Part shown: positions 35,640 to 45,800 of the stretch, piece after piece
Position numbering within the stretch: position 1 is the first letter of the stretch
Layout of the letters: each line of letters starts with the position of its first letter
Origin: Phycisphaerae bacterium
Lineage (GTDB): Bacteria; Planctomycetota; Phycisphaerae; Phycisphaerales; UBA1924
DNA: 64,000 nucleotides
Reading direction: 5' to 3'
NCBI GenBank assembly: GCA_030429705.1
Contig: JAUIES010000001.1
Location: forward strand, 1,240,001 to 1,304,000
Translations under genes and position numbers: made by a program
The notes under the pieces: model-generated
Database searches by the model: none
The model's input: only the letters and a program-made list of their open reading frames with translations
Told to the model about the DNA's origin: nothing

Positions 35640-35855
35640 TTTCACGCTTCCATTGATCGCACCGATCCGCTAATCTGCTCCTGTTCAAGAAGTTTATCTC
35701 CATTCTTCGAACACAGTAATTTTGCCAGCGGCGTAGTGACCCGCTGACACAGAGGAAAAATGCCGGAGCGATTTGGTTCCTGACCTAGCCAAAAAACACC
35801 AGTAACTTTGACCTCACATCTCCAAACGCCCGGTCAACCGACCGGGCGTTTGTTG
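35640..35855 (+). ncRNA. candidate structured RNA, class unknown
   Basis: An AT-rich, gene-free stretch ends at a perfect terminator. A long-range helix with one mismatch and a bulge joins CCATTGATCGCACCG (35650-35664) to CGGAGCGATTTGG (35764-35776). Inside it lie two hairpins: GTTCAAGAA (35683-35691) with 35703-35712, and CAGCGG (35726-35731) with CCGCTG (35741-35746). No reading frame fits. It could instead be the 3' UTR of the upstream gene. It does not match 6S, SRP, RNase P or tmRNA signatures that I can recognise. Confidence 0.35.
35824..35851 (+). terminator. perfect palindromic terminator
   Basis: A 12-bp stem (35824-35835 with 35840-35851) with a 4-base loop, followed by GTTGTTTTG on the plus strand; it lies just before the clpC terminator. 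Confidence 0.8.
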
Positions 35856-35917
35856 TTTTGTTCATATCAACCACAATCTGTCATCATCCGCAGGACGGCT
35901 CAGTCGAAAATGGAAGC

Positions 35918-35946
35918 AAAAAAGGGCCGAGCAACATGCTCGGCCC
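35918..35946 (-). terminator. clpC terminator
   Basis: GGGCCGAGCA and its complement (35924-35933 with 35937-35946) form a 10-bp stem followed on the minus strand by six T. Confidence 0.85.
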
Positions 35947-35969
35947 TTGATCTGGTTTTCAAATCGCGA

Positions 35970-38519
35970 TCAGTTGGACTGAGGCTCAGCCTCCATCGCT
36001 TCATCATCGCGCGAATCGGCTTCGGTCGAATCCTCAGCCTCTCGCTTCGACGCGTCAAAGAACAAGGCTTCTTCGCCCTCCTTGCGGCCGATGAGGATGA
36101 AGTCCTTCCCGTGCAGATCGCCACTGAGCAGCATCTCGGAAAGCGGATCCTCGATATGAGTCCCGATCGCCCGACGTAACGGCCTTGCACCGTAGTCGGG
36201 GTTGTACCCCTTCTCGATCAAGAACTCCTTGGCTGCCGGGTCGAGTTCGACGCTGAAGCCCTGGTCCTGCAAGCGCTGCCAGACCTTGGCGACTTCATAG
36301 TCCACGATCTGCACCAAGTCTTCCTTCGTGAGCGGGCGGAACACGATGACATCGTCAAGACGGTTGATGAACTCAGGGCGGAAGAACCGCTCGATCTCCT
36401 TCATCAGGATGCCCTTGATGTTGTCGTAGTCCACTTCGCTCGACCGCTGCTGGAAACCGAACCCGGCGCCGCCCTTGATCAGATCTGCACCGATGTTGCT
36501 CGTCATGATGAGCACGGTGTTGCGGAAGTCGACCTGTCGCCCGAACGAGTCGGTCAGTCGTCCTTCTTCCATGATCTGCAGAAGCATGTTGAACACATCC
36601 GGGTGTGCTTTCTCGACTTCATCGAGCAACACGACCGAATAAGGCCGACGACGAATCTGTTCGGTCAACTGGCCGCCCTCTTCGTATCCGACATACCCAG
36701 GAGGTGCCCCGACGAGGCGCGAGACATTGTGTTTCTCCATGTACTCGCTCATGTCGAGATGCACAAGGGCGTCGGCGTTGCCGAACATGAACTCGGCCAA
36801 TGCCTTGGAGAGCAAGGTCTTGCCCACGCCGGACGGACCGACGAAGATAAAACTGCCCATAGGTCGTTTCGGATCCTTGAGTCCGGCCCGGGCGCGACGG
36901 ATCGCACGCGAGATGGCTTTGATCGCTTCGTCCTGGCTGATGACCTTCTTGTGAAGCTCTTCTTCCAGTTTGAGCAGACGCTGGGCTTCTTCCTTCTCGA
37001 GTCTGGTCAACGGCACGCCGGTCATGTTTGACACGACTTCCGCGATGACATCTTCATCGACGATGCCATCGATTTCCTGAGCGCGTGCACGCCACTCTTC
37101 CTGCATCTGCTCTTTGCGCTTGCGGTGCTGTTCGGCCTGATCGCGCAGTTCCGCAGCCTTCTCATAGTCTGCGCCGCGAACGGCTTCGTCCTTGGCGACA
37201 CTCAACCGCTCGATCTCGGCTTCGATCTCCGCAAGGTCCGGTGGCTTGGTCATGCTCTTGATGCGTACGCGAGCGCCCGCTTCATCGATCACATCGATCG
37301 ACTTGTCAGGTTGCACTCGCCCGGTGATATACCGACCCGAGAGTTCGACCGCTGCTTCGACCGCGGCATCGGTGACCCGCACCCGGTGGTGCTTCTCATA
37401 CCGCTCGCGCAGGCCCTTCAAAATCTCAATTGTCTGTTCGGCTGACGGCGGCTCAACGGTGATCGACTGGAATCGACGCGCCAGCGCCGCATCTTTTTCG
37501 ATGTACTTGCGATACTCGTCAAAGGTGGTTGCACCAATGCACTGAATCTCGCCGCGAGCGAGCGCCGGCTTGAGCACATTGCTCGCGTCGATCGCGCCTT
37601 CAGCCCCACCCGCACCAACAAGTGTGTGCAGTTCGTCAATGAACAGAATCACATTCTTCGCGCGGCGGACTTCGTTCATGACCGCCTTGATGCGCTCTTC
37701 AAACTGGCCGCGATACTTGGTCCCGGCAACCATCATCGCAAGGTCCAAGACAACGAGTCGTTTCTCGTGCAGAATCTCGGGAACTTCACCCGCGATGATG
37801 CGTTGAGCGAGCCCTTCGACGATGGCGGTCTTGCCAACGCCAGCTTCACCCAGAAGCACCGGGTTGTTCTTGGTTCGGCGGCACAAGACCTGGGTGACAC
37901 GCTCGATTTCCTGAGCGCGCCCAATGACCGGGTCAAGCGTTTCTTCCTTCGCCAGTTCGGTCAGGTCGCGGCCGAAACTGTCGAGTGCCGGCGTCTGGCT
38001 CTTGCGTCGATTGCCACGCCCTTCGCCCTGCGGTCCGGCGGCGCCTCCCGACAATGCACCCTCGCCAGTCTCAGATTCACTGCCCGCACCGAGCAGGTTC
38101 AGGACCTCTTCGCGCACTTCTTCGAGCTTGAGCCCCAGGTTCATCAGAACCTGGGCTGCGACACCGTCGTGCTCGCGTAGAAGCCCGAGCAACAGGTGTT
38201 CTGTGCCCACATAGTTGTGGTTCAGGTTGCGTGCTTCTTCAATCGCGTACTCGATGACTTTCTTGGCGCGAGGGGTCTGGGGCAACTTGCCCATGGTGAC
38301 CATCTCCGGGCCGGCCTTGACGAGTTTCTCGACTTCGAGGCGCACCTTCCGCAGGTCGACATCAAGGTTCTTGAGCACATTCGCACCAACACCCGAACCC
38401 TCTTTCACCAAGCCGAGCAGGATGTGCTCAGTCCCGATGTATTCGTGGTTAAAGCGCTGGGCTTCTTGATTGGCAAGTGCCATCACCTTGCGAGCACGGT
38501 CTGTAAATCGCTCAAACAT
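35970..38519 (-). CDS. clpC: ATP-dependent Clp protease ATPase subunit ClpC
   Basis: ClpC is an AAA+ unfoldase that feeds proteins to ClpP. The 849-residue product has two N-terminal ClpN repeats ([27 protein letters not shown] and EHLLLGL), a first AAA+ domain (Walker [16 protein letters not shown]), a UVR/M-domain coiled coil ([21 protein letters not shown]), a second AAA+ domain ([15 protein letters not shown]) and a D2-small domain. The Ser/Gly-rich insert after the ClpN repeats is about 35 residues. GGAG lies 6 bases before the ATG at 38519. The mcsA-mcsB pair that marks substrates for ClpC in Firmicutes is in the same window at 60.4-62.2 kb. The last 30 residues are Glu/Asp-rich. Confidence 0.96.
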   Translation of the reverse strand: MFERFTDRARKVMALANQEAQRFNHEYIGTEHILLGLVKEGSGVGANVLKNLDVDLRKVRLEVEKLVKAGPEMVTMGKLPQTPRAKKVIEYAIEEARNLNHNYVGTEHLLLGLLREHDGVAAQVLMNLGLKLEEVREEVLNLLGAGSESETGEGALSGGAAGPQGEGRGNRRKSQTPALDSFGRDLTELAKEETLDPVIGRAQEIERVTQVLCRRTKNNPVLLGEAGVGKTAIVEGLAQRIIAGEVPEILHEKRLVVLDLAMMVAGTKYRGQFEERIKAVMNEVRRAKNVILFIDELHTLVGAGGAEGAIDASNVLKPALARGEIQCIGATTFDEYRKYIEKDAALARRFQSITVEPPSAEQTIEILKGLRERYEKHHRVRVTDAAVEAAVELSGRYITGRVQPDKSIDVIDEAGARVRIKSMTKPPDLAEIEAEIERLSVAKDEAVRGADYEKAAELRDQAEQHRKRKEQMQEEWRARAQEIDGIVDEDVIAEVVSNMTGVPLTRLEKEEAQRLLKLEEELHKKVISQDEAIKAISRAIRRARAGLKDPKRPMGSFIFVGPSGVGKTLLSKALAEFMFGNADALVHLDMSEYMEKHNVSRLVGAPPGYVGYEEGGQLTEQIRRRPYSVVLLDEVEKAHPDVFNMLLQIMEEGRLTDSFGRQVDFRNTVLIMTSNIGADLIKGGAGFGFQQRSSEVDYDNIKGILMKEIERFFRPEFINRLDDVIVFRPLTKEDLVQIVDYEVAKVWQRLQDQGFSVELDPAAKEFLIEKGYNPDYGARPLRRAIGTHIEDPLSEMLLSGDLHGKDFILIGRKEGEEALFFDASKREAEDSTEADSRDDEAMEAEPQSN

Positions 38520-38849
38520 ATGAGTCTCCACTCCGGCAACCCTTCGTTGCCTCGAAGGCCTCTCGGCCACATCTTCGATCCGGCACGCAATCTGAACGGA
38601 TCCCCAAAAGAACCTGGTTCCGACTGCAGCGTTCACATGCTGCGAAACGCATTCTAGGAAAACCGCTCGAACGGACGCAGGTCTCCATTATTTATCAAGC
38701 ACTTCGTGCGCCAATCTGACACAGATGACAATTCGGTCTTTTGGGTGTCCTAAAGAACATCAATGCTTCGCCATCGGTTCATTCTCCTGCCACGCGAACC
38801 GCTCTATCCAGAGAAGGTGCCACAGCGGCAGTCTATTCCAACCACCATA
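38520..38849. other. upstream region of clpC
   Basis: No gene seen. The stretch holds two small hairpins (38537-38551 and 38699-38709) and an AT-rich patch near 38685-38700 that may contain the clpC promoter on the minus strand. I saw no CIRCE or CtsR-type operator. Confidence 0.4.
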
Positions 38850-40046
38850 TTAGGGGGATTCGTCATGCAACGCGCTGGCGTTGGCAACGATGGTCAACGG
38901 GATCATCACCTGCGCGACGCCGTCGTCAGACGCATCGCGCATCGTGACTTTGATTTTGTAGTCGCCGATCGAAAGCGTCTCGGGCAAGTCCACAGCTGTG
39001 ACGACATAGTAATCGCGGAACCGATTTCGACCGACGCGCTTGTCGGTCAGCGTTGGTGTCGCAAGTGCGAGCACATTGTCAGCTGAATGGAATACTTCAA
39101 TTTTCTGTGTGAGTTCCACCGCGTACTGGGGGGTCGTCTCGCCGGGTGCAGGTGACATGGTGTCGTGGCCAAGTCGATCGACCTCGACATACACAATCAC
39201 ACGCTGACGCTTGCCTGCGACAAAGCGGTTCGATGCGAATGTCGTGAACTGCCCATACCCCTCGACACGCGTGCACAGCGACGCTCGCGTGATCGCAATC
39301 GGTCGAGTCTCGGACAGATCCATCGCAACCTGTTGCGCGGTGGTTACCGCTGCATCTGGATCAATATCAACCGTGCGCACAGCATCGGTGAATCGAAGCG
39401 CAGACTCGACATAGGTTCGTTCATCTTCCGAAAGTGTCCCGCTGGCAATGGCAGCATCGGAGACACCCGGCACCAGGCTTTCAAGCCCGACAAGTGCAAT
39501 GGCGTCATCAACCGGATCAAGCGAATACGGCAGTTGCGACAGGATTGCGTCGGCCAGATCACGCGATGCTGAGCGGATCGCCGAGGTCGGGTCGGTGAAC
39601 TCAGGGGCACGCTTAACTGTGGTTTCTGATTCTGCAAGGAGCGTCGAAAGCCCGGCACTCCCGAGGTCATTGGTCGCGAGCGTGGTTTCGGCGGTGTCGG
39701 TTGGGATCGGCTCAGCGTCGGCGATCGTGATGGTGTCGTCCATCGCAGGGACCGGGGTGGCTGCCGATTCAGCGTCGGCAAACGCCCGTTGGAGTGTTTC
39801 GTATGAATCCTGGATCATGCTCTCGAACTCACCGGCATCATGCGCACCGGCGAGGAGTTGTTCGATCGCTTCAGGATCGAGCGTCGGCCCGGCTTCGGTC
39901 TCGACGAGGGCGCTGAGGCCACTACTGAACTCCGAACCCTCAGCCAGGTCTGTCTGTGTGGTTGACTGACAACCGGTCAAACCGATGGCTGCACCCGCAG
40001 CAGCGACGATTGATGTCATCGTGATCTTGGTGATCTGTTCATACAT
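38850..40046 (-). CDS. predicted lipoprotein, unknown function
   Basis: A 398-residue exported lipoprotein: signal helix MTSIVAAAGAAIGLTGC with a clear lipobox, then a long Ala/Thr/Asp/Glu-rich disordered region (about 30-170) and a C-terminal beta-rich domain (about 240-390). The latter has YGQFTTFASNRFVAGKRQRVIVYVEVDRL and a final strand pair DLPETLSIGDYKIKVTMRDA, which resemble an immunoglobulin-like fold. AGGAG precedes the ATG by 9 bases. The holA gene ends 96 bases upstream on the same strand, so the two may be co-transcribed. No named family is recognised. Confidence 0.72.
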   Translation of the reverse strand: MYEQITKITMTSIVAAAGAAIGLTGCQSTTQTDLAEGSEFSSGLSALVETEAGPTLDPEAIEQLLAGAHDAGEFESMIQDSYETLQRAFADAESAATPVPAMDDTITIADAEPIPTDTAETTLATNDLGSAGLSTLLAESETTVKRAPEFTDPTSAIRSASRDLADAILSQLPYSLDPVDDAIALVGLESLVPGVSDAAIASGTLSEDERTYVESALRFTDAVRTVDIDPDAAVTTAQQVAMDLSETRPIAITRASLCTRVEGYGQFTTFASNRFVAGKRQRVIVYVEVDRLGHDTMSPAPGETTPQYAVELTQKIEVFHSADNVLALATPTLTDKRVGRNRFRDYYVVTAVDLPETLSIGDYKIKVTMRDASDDGVAQVMIPLTIVANASALHDESP

Positions 40047-40142
40047 GGGAATGTCTCCTGAGATGAATGTTCTCAGGCGTGGTATCGGTCCACGAGCGTC
40101 GTGTGATGAGCGGAACCGTCAGCGTGCGCAGGATCGGCAATT

Positions 40143-41156
40143 TCAGCGCATCACACCCGAGAACGCAACCGCAAGCATCTCCAGTGATCGGTCGGCATGT
40201 CCGACACCAGATTTGGCGTGAGCATCCGCTCTGACGCAAGCTGAGACCAACCCAGCGGTTTGCCGAATATCCAGACCACGGGCTTTGGCGTGGACAGCTT
40301 TGAGTCCCCAGGCGTTTCTCTTGGCGGTCCGCCTTGCCACTTCGTCGACGGAAAGGCGCAACTGTTGCGCGATCGCACAGGCGTGGAGATCGCGAGCCAG
40401 GGTCGTCGCAGAATAGATCAACGGAATCTCGACACCACGCGGGGCCGAACTGATGGTGTCTCGGATGTACTGAATGCCGCGTTCAGCATTGCCACTGAGC
40501 AAGGCTTCCTGCAATGGCCAGGGCTCAAGAGCCTTGGTGGCTGCGACCAGTTCTTGCACCAACTGCTGCGTGATGGTGCCACGCTCGGCACCGACCGCCA
40601 GTTTGGCGAGTTCTGAATCGATACGCCCGAGACCGATGCCCACGCGTTCAACGAGCGTTTGTGCAGCATCGCGATGAATCTTGACGCGGTGAACAGCGGT
40701 CGCCCGTTGACCAGCCCAAGTGATGGCTTCGTGTTCGTTCAACTCTTTGCACGCGATCACAGCGCCGACCTTGGCGACTTGCTTGTCGAGTTTGCCAGCC
40801 TTCCAATTGCCCGATCGCAGGACCAGCGTCGAACCCTCGCTCGGATTGTTGGCGTATCGCTCGAACAACGGGCGCGTGGCGGCTTTGACCAATTCCTCGG
40901 CTTCATCGACGATGATGACTTTGTGGGCCGCGATAAGTCCGAAACTTCGGCATTCGTCCAGGACCGTGGCTGCATCGGCATCATTCCCGGAGAAGGTAAA
41001 CACATCAACCTCGCCGTATTCGTTGCGCAGGGCATTCATCAGGTTGGCGGTCTGTTCTTGACGGAGGAACAGTTCTTTGCCATGTAGAATGACGATGCGT
41101 GTGTCCGCGATGGACGCGGAGACAGGGGTTTTCGGCTTGGTGGTTCGGGCAGCCAT
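40143..41156 (-). CDS. holA: DNA polymerase III delta subunit
   Basis: HolA is the clamp-loader subunit that opens the sliding clamp ring. The 337-residue product has the delta fold: N-terminal domain beginning RIVILHGKELFLRQEQ, VDVFTFSGNDADAATVLDECRSFGLIAAHKVIIVDEAEEL, the middle lid domain and the C-terminal collar (LIYSATTLARDLHACAIAQQL). Delta lacks ATPase motifs, as here. It is divergent from the histidine kinase gene, with starts 48 bases apart. The N-terminal tail (ARTTKPKTPVSASIADT) is a short polar extension. Confidence 0.85.
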   Translation of the reverse strand: MAARTTKPKTPVSASIADTRIVILHGKELFLRQEQTANLMNALRNEYGEVDVFTFSGNDADAATVLDECRSFGLIAAHKVIIVDEAEELVKAATRPLFERYANNPSEGSTLVLRSGNWKAGKLDKQVAKVGAVIACKELNEHEAITWAGQRATAVHRVKIHRDAAQTLVERVGIGLGRIDSELAKLAVGAERGTITQQLVQELVAATKALEPWPLQEALLSGNAERGIQYIRDTISSAPRGVEIPLIYSATTLARDLHACAIAQQLRLSVDEVARRTAKRNAWGLKAVHAKARGLDIRQTAGLVSACVRADAHAKSGVGHADRSLEMLAVAFSGVMR

Positions 41157-41204
41157 CTCAAACAGGATAGCACCCGCCGCCCGAATTGCTCGTATGGTTG
41201 AACG

Positions 41205-42887
41205 ATGCTCATTCTCTCAGTCATCCAGGGTCCTGATGCCGGACGCAAATTTGAACTGCCGGGCAATGAGCCTCAACTCATCGGCCGATCGAGTGAAGCG
41301 CTGCCAATCTCGGACAACACGGTCAGCCGAAGGCACGCCGAACTGACACCCGATGACGGGTTGTGGTGGATCCGCGATATCCAGTCGCAAAACGGAACCT
41401 ACATCAACGGCACGCGCATCACCGAGCGAACGAGGCTTCACGCGGGCGATCAGATTCGCGTGGGCGCTTCTGTCTTTGTGTTTGGTCACAACGCACAGAA
41501 TTCACCCGTTCGTGTGCTTGGTCCGGCGGACCTGTCTGCCGATGTTGAATACCGCATTCAGAGCAACGAAGACTCGATGATTCTGGCGGAACCCGAGCCA
41601 CGCGCAGCAGCGGTCGATCACTTGCGCGTGATCTATCGCCTGACCACGCTGACGACACAGGTGGCGACCAAAGCCGAACTCCTGCGCCAGGTCCTTGAGC
41701 TCGTGTTCACCGAGTTCAAGCCCGAGCGCGGTGTGATCATGGAAGCGGCTGGCGAAAACCCGGAAGATCTCGAGCCGGCGGTCGTCAAATATCGATCGCC
41801 GCCCAAAGACGAAGAGGATCGTGAGATCAAGGTGAGCCGAACGATTCTCACGGCTGCGGTCACCCAGGGCGAAGGCGTTCTCAGTTCAAACGCGATGAAC
41901 GATCCGCGGTTCGCTTCGGGTGATTCGGTGCAACGGTACAACATTCGCTCGGCGATCTGTTCACCCATCCGGTTTCGTGAACGGACCTTTGGTGCGATCT
42001 ACATTGATAGTTCGATGGCGAACTACACCTTTACGCGAGAACAACTCGCCCTGATGAACGCGATCGGCCAACACACCGGGCTCGCGATGGCAAATGCGGA
42101 ACACACCAAGCGACAACTCCACGCCGAGCGACTCGCTGCGATGGGCGAGACTGTTGCGGGCCTGAGTCACTCGATCAAGAACATTCTGCAAGGTCTGCGC
42201 GGGGGGGCGGATGTTGTTGAAATGGGACTCAAGAAGGATGATCTCAAAATCTCACGCGGCGGATGGGATATCCTCAAACGCAATCTCGACCGCATCGTCT
42301 CGCTCACGCTCAACATGCTTGCGTTCAGTCGTCAGCGACAAGTCGAACTTGAACTGATGCGCCTCGGCCCGCTCGTGGAAGAAGCCGCCGAACTGCTCGA
42401 GTCTCGATGTGAAGACAAGAACATCGCGATGCTTGTGGACACAGATCCCGAGATGCCACCGATTTCGATTGATCCGAATCTGATTCACCAGGCGATCATG
42501 AACTTGCTGGGTAACGCGATTGAAGCGGTCGAGCCAGACTCCGGTGTCGTGACGACGCGGGTGCTCTTTCATGAAGCCAGCCCGCGCAATCCGACGCCAT
42601 ATGCCGAGATTACGGTCATGGACAACGGCCCGGGTATTCCAAATGCGAAACTCGCCTGGATCTTTGAACCGTTCAACACGACCAAAGGCATTCGAGGGAC
42701 CGGGCTCGGTCTGGCCGTGACAAAACGCATCATTCAAGAGCATCGCGGCCGGATCATTGTCGAGACTGCAGAAGGCAAAGGCGCTGCATTCCGAGTGCTG
42801 TTACCAGCCGACCTGGACAATTTGTTTGACCCATCAGCCACAGCCGAAAATCGCTTGACTGCATCTGATCTCATTGAAGGGCTGTGA
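41205..42887 (+). CDS. FHA-GAF sensor histidine kinase
   Basis: A 560-residue cytoplasmic histidine kinase. An FHA domain (about 1-98: LIGRSSEALPISDNTVSRRH, NGTYING) should bind a phospho-threonine partner. A GAF domain (about 140-300) follows, ending in LALMNAIGQHTGLAMANAE. The dimerisation helix carries His322 in GLSHSIKN, then the HATPase domain has NLLGNAIEAVE (N box), DNGPGIP (G1) and GTGLGLAVTKRI (G2). No transmembrane helix is present. It is convergent with the next gene with no gap between stop codons. No response regulator is adjacent. Confidence 0.93.
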   Translation: MLILSVIQGPDAGRKFELPGNEPQLIGRSSEALPISDNTVSRRHAELTPDDGLWWIRDIQSQNGTYINGTRITERTRLHAGDQIRVGASVFVFGHNAQNSPVRVLGPADLSADVEYRIQSNEDSMILAEPEPRAAAVDHLRVIYRLTTLTTQVATKAELLRQVLELVFTEFKPERGVIMEAAGENPEDLEPAVVKYRSPPKDEEDREIKVSRTILTAAVTQGEGVLSSNAMNDPRFASGDSVQRYNIRSAICSPIRFRERTFGAIYIDSSMANYTFTREQLALMNAIGQHTGLAMANAEHTKRQLHAERLAAMGETVAGLSHSIKNILQGLRGGADVVEMGLKKDDLKISRGGWDILKRNLDRIVSLTLNMLAFSRQRQVELELMRLGPLVEEAAELLESRCEDKNIAMLVDTDPEMPPISIDPNLIHQAIMNLLGNAIEAVEPDSGVVTTRVLFHEASPRNPTPYAEITVMDNGPGIPNAKLAWIFEPFNTTKGIRGTGLGLAVTKRIIQEHRGRIIVETAEGKGAAFRVLLPADLDNLFDPSATAENRLTASDLIEGL

Positions 42888-45800
42888 TCAACCGCCGCCC
42901 CCACCCGGGCCAACGCCGTCGGTTGGTTTGTCGCCTTTTGGTTTGAGCAGATCGCTGAATCCGTCCCTGACTGTGTTCTCCAGAATTTTGCCGGGTTTGA
43001 ACGCTTTCGAGAAATCCGGCTTCCATGGCTTCGCGTCAAGAGCACCCTTGTTAGTCATCGGGATCGTTGCCGCTTCATCGAGGAAACGGCCGAGCGGCCC
43101 GGTGGTGCCAAACGCCTCGGCGGCAAACGCACCGGTCGGCATGTTGACGAGCAGGTCCTTGGTTTGAGAGATCAGATTGATTGTGCCTTCACTGGTAAAC
43201 GCAAACTCGCCCAGTGGCACCGAAAGACTGTCGTAGTCGATGATGCCCCTGTCCATGCGCACATTGAACGGCGTGATGCGTGCGCCAATCTGACCGAACG
43301 AATTCTGGCCCGTGATTTTGAGCACCTCTGTAATCGGGCCGCCAAGCCCGTAGTTCACCGACCCAAGATCCGCTGAGATATCGAACGCGATGCCTTCGAT
43401 CGACGCTGCAAGCGGTATCGAGCCGCTGCGGATATCGATTCGGCTCGCTCGCTCTTGACCGGGTGTGCGTTTGATTTCGCCAAAGAGTGGCACCACATTG
43501 AAAATTTCTTTTGTGAAACTCTGGTTCAGGCTGGTGAGTTCGATGTAGCCGCCTTGATCGAGCACAAATGCACCATCCTGCAAAACGCCGTCAGCACGCG
43601 CATCCTGGAATGATCCTGCGATGTGCGCGCGGGACGAGGGGCTGGAAAACTTCATAATGACAGTGCCGCCCTCGAGTGGTGCTCTGTTTGCAACCAACTC
43701 GTCGATCGAGACCTCGCTACCAAGCATTTTGACGAGCAACCCGTTTGTTCCAGCAAACGCATCGATCACCGAAGTGGGGACATGCTGGATGCGCCCGTTG
43801 ACATTGACATACGCCTTGTCAGCGGTCAAAAGACCCGGTTCGGCCAGGTCGACGATGTCCGCGGTGACATTGAGCGCCCGCTGCGGCTCGCCCTCACCGA
43901 TGCGTACATCGCCTCGCATCGTCACGCGGGCACCGGTTGCGTCGTCGTTGTGGCGAGCCACAACTTGCAACTGCCGGTAGGCACGCTGTTCGCCGCCCGG
44001 AAGTGTGATGTCGAGTTCTTCGACACGGGCGGTCATGTCAACAGCAAAGTTGGTGTTCGACCGTTCGGCGCGCGGCGGCACAGCGAGCGACCGCACGCGA
44101 AGATCAACGAGCAAGTCTTGTGCCAGAGTCAGCGACTGTTCTTCAAGGCTTCGTGACAGTCGATTGTTCAGCCACGCCCGATCGCCGCGCCAGTTCGCCC
44201 GAAATGGCTCAGTCAAGACGATCGCGCCTTGCGCGAGTTCGATTGAAATCGCAGAGGCATTCGACAGCGTGGGAGCGTCGATCAGGCCGCTGATACTCGT
44301 CACCCCCCCAGTGGTCGAGATTTCGCCATTGAGCCCGGCGGATGTTCCGAGGAGCCCGGCGTAGAGATCCGTGGAGCCGAGCATTTGGTCGAGCCACGCG
44401 GGCTTGAGACCTTGTGCTGCGACGGTTCCGTTCATGCCCGTTGCTTCTGTTGATTGCAGATCGGCATCAATGCGACCGATCTCGTTTCGCTCTGAATCAG
44501 AAATGATGGTCGCGAGTTTGATGGTGTTACTTTGTGCGGCTGCATCGGTCGAGACATCGGCTTCGACACGGAAACGGACATCGTCCGGTTCAAGTCCTTG
44601 CATCGTGAGAGCAGGGATCAGCACATGTGCTTCGATCGGCCCCCCCGCAGTTGTTGTCGTGCCAAATCGCAAAGCCGTTGTCCCGGATATGGCAACGGTC
44701 TCGGCCATCTCGGGTAGCATCGTCCGCATGAGATGCTCGGCGCTTGGTCGACTGAGTTTGATCTCGCCTTCTGTGTGTGTGCTGACGAGTGACTCGCCGA
44801 ACAGTGCGTGTCCGGTCAGATTGAGACGCGTACCGGTTGCCGTCAGATCAGTTCGTACGAAGTTGTTGTCTGGTTTGATGCCCAGGCGGAGTTCGATGGC
44901 TTCGCCTGCGATGTCCGAGGCAAGCAGGCCGGCATTGAGTCCCTCGACTTGAGCCATGTCAATGCCCATCGCGAGGAGTGACGCGGGCAGTTCTGCAATG
45001 GTGAATGCGCCTTGCGGCGCGAGCGCCGGCAAGGTCCATGCTCCCGTTCCAGCAAGCGCCGCGCTCAAGCCGGGGATAGCAAACTCGCCATCGCCCTGAA
45101 TCTTGTCTTGGCCCGCATAGAGCGTCGAGCCGATGCGCACCGTTGCATCTTCGTCGGGCCGAAGCCGGGTGTTGAAGACAACCTGCCGCAGTTCTGTCTG
45201 CTCGATAGCGCTCGTTGGATTGCTATCGATGTACACATTGCGGACCGCGATGCGCATTGCAAGATCTGTCTCATCGAGGTGCAACGATCTCGTCTGTTTG
45301 TCGAGCGGAATGAACAGCCGACTCAAGCGGATTTCGGTCGAACCGCCATCGGATCGCAGTTGGGCGTGTTCACCCATTTCGATGAGGTTTGCCAGCGGCG
45401 CAGCAAGCCCGGTGTGGGTGAGTGTGTACCCTTCGACCGGGTCCACTTCGAGCGATTCCTCTGAGAAGAGAAACGCGCCATCGCCGGTAAGTTTTTCGCT
45501 TGAGAGTGTGGCGACCAGTTTGGTTTTATCGTGATCGATGCGTGAGGCTTCGAGGATCAGATCAACCGTCGGGCCAACAAGAGCCGTCGGCCGAAGGTTT
45601 GGGTCTTGAATGAAGGGCTCAACAATCTGGGTCGAAACACCAATGAACTCCGCCCGGCCGGCAACCGCGCGGGGCATGCCAAAGGTGCCCGTTTCACCGA
45701 TCATGCCAGACAGTCGAAACTCGGCACTGATCTGACCGGCTGGCTGATTGTTAAAGCGCCCGCCGGTTGCCACTCTGATCTGGACAGCCTTTGTCGATCC

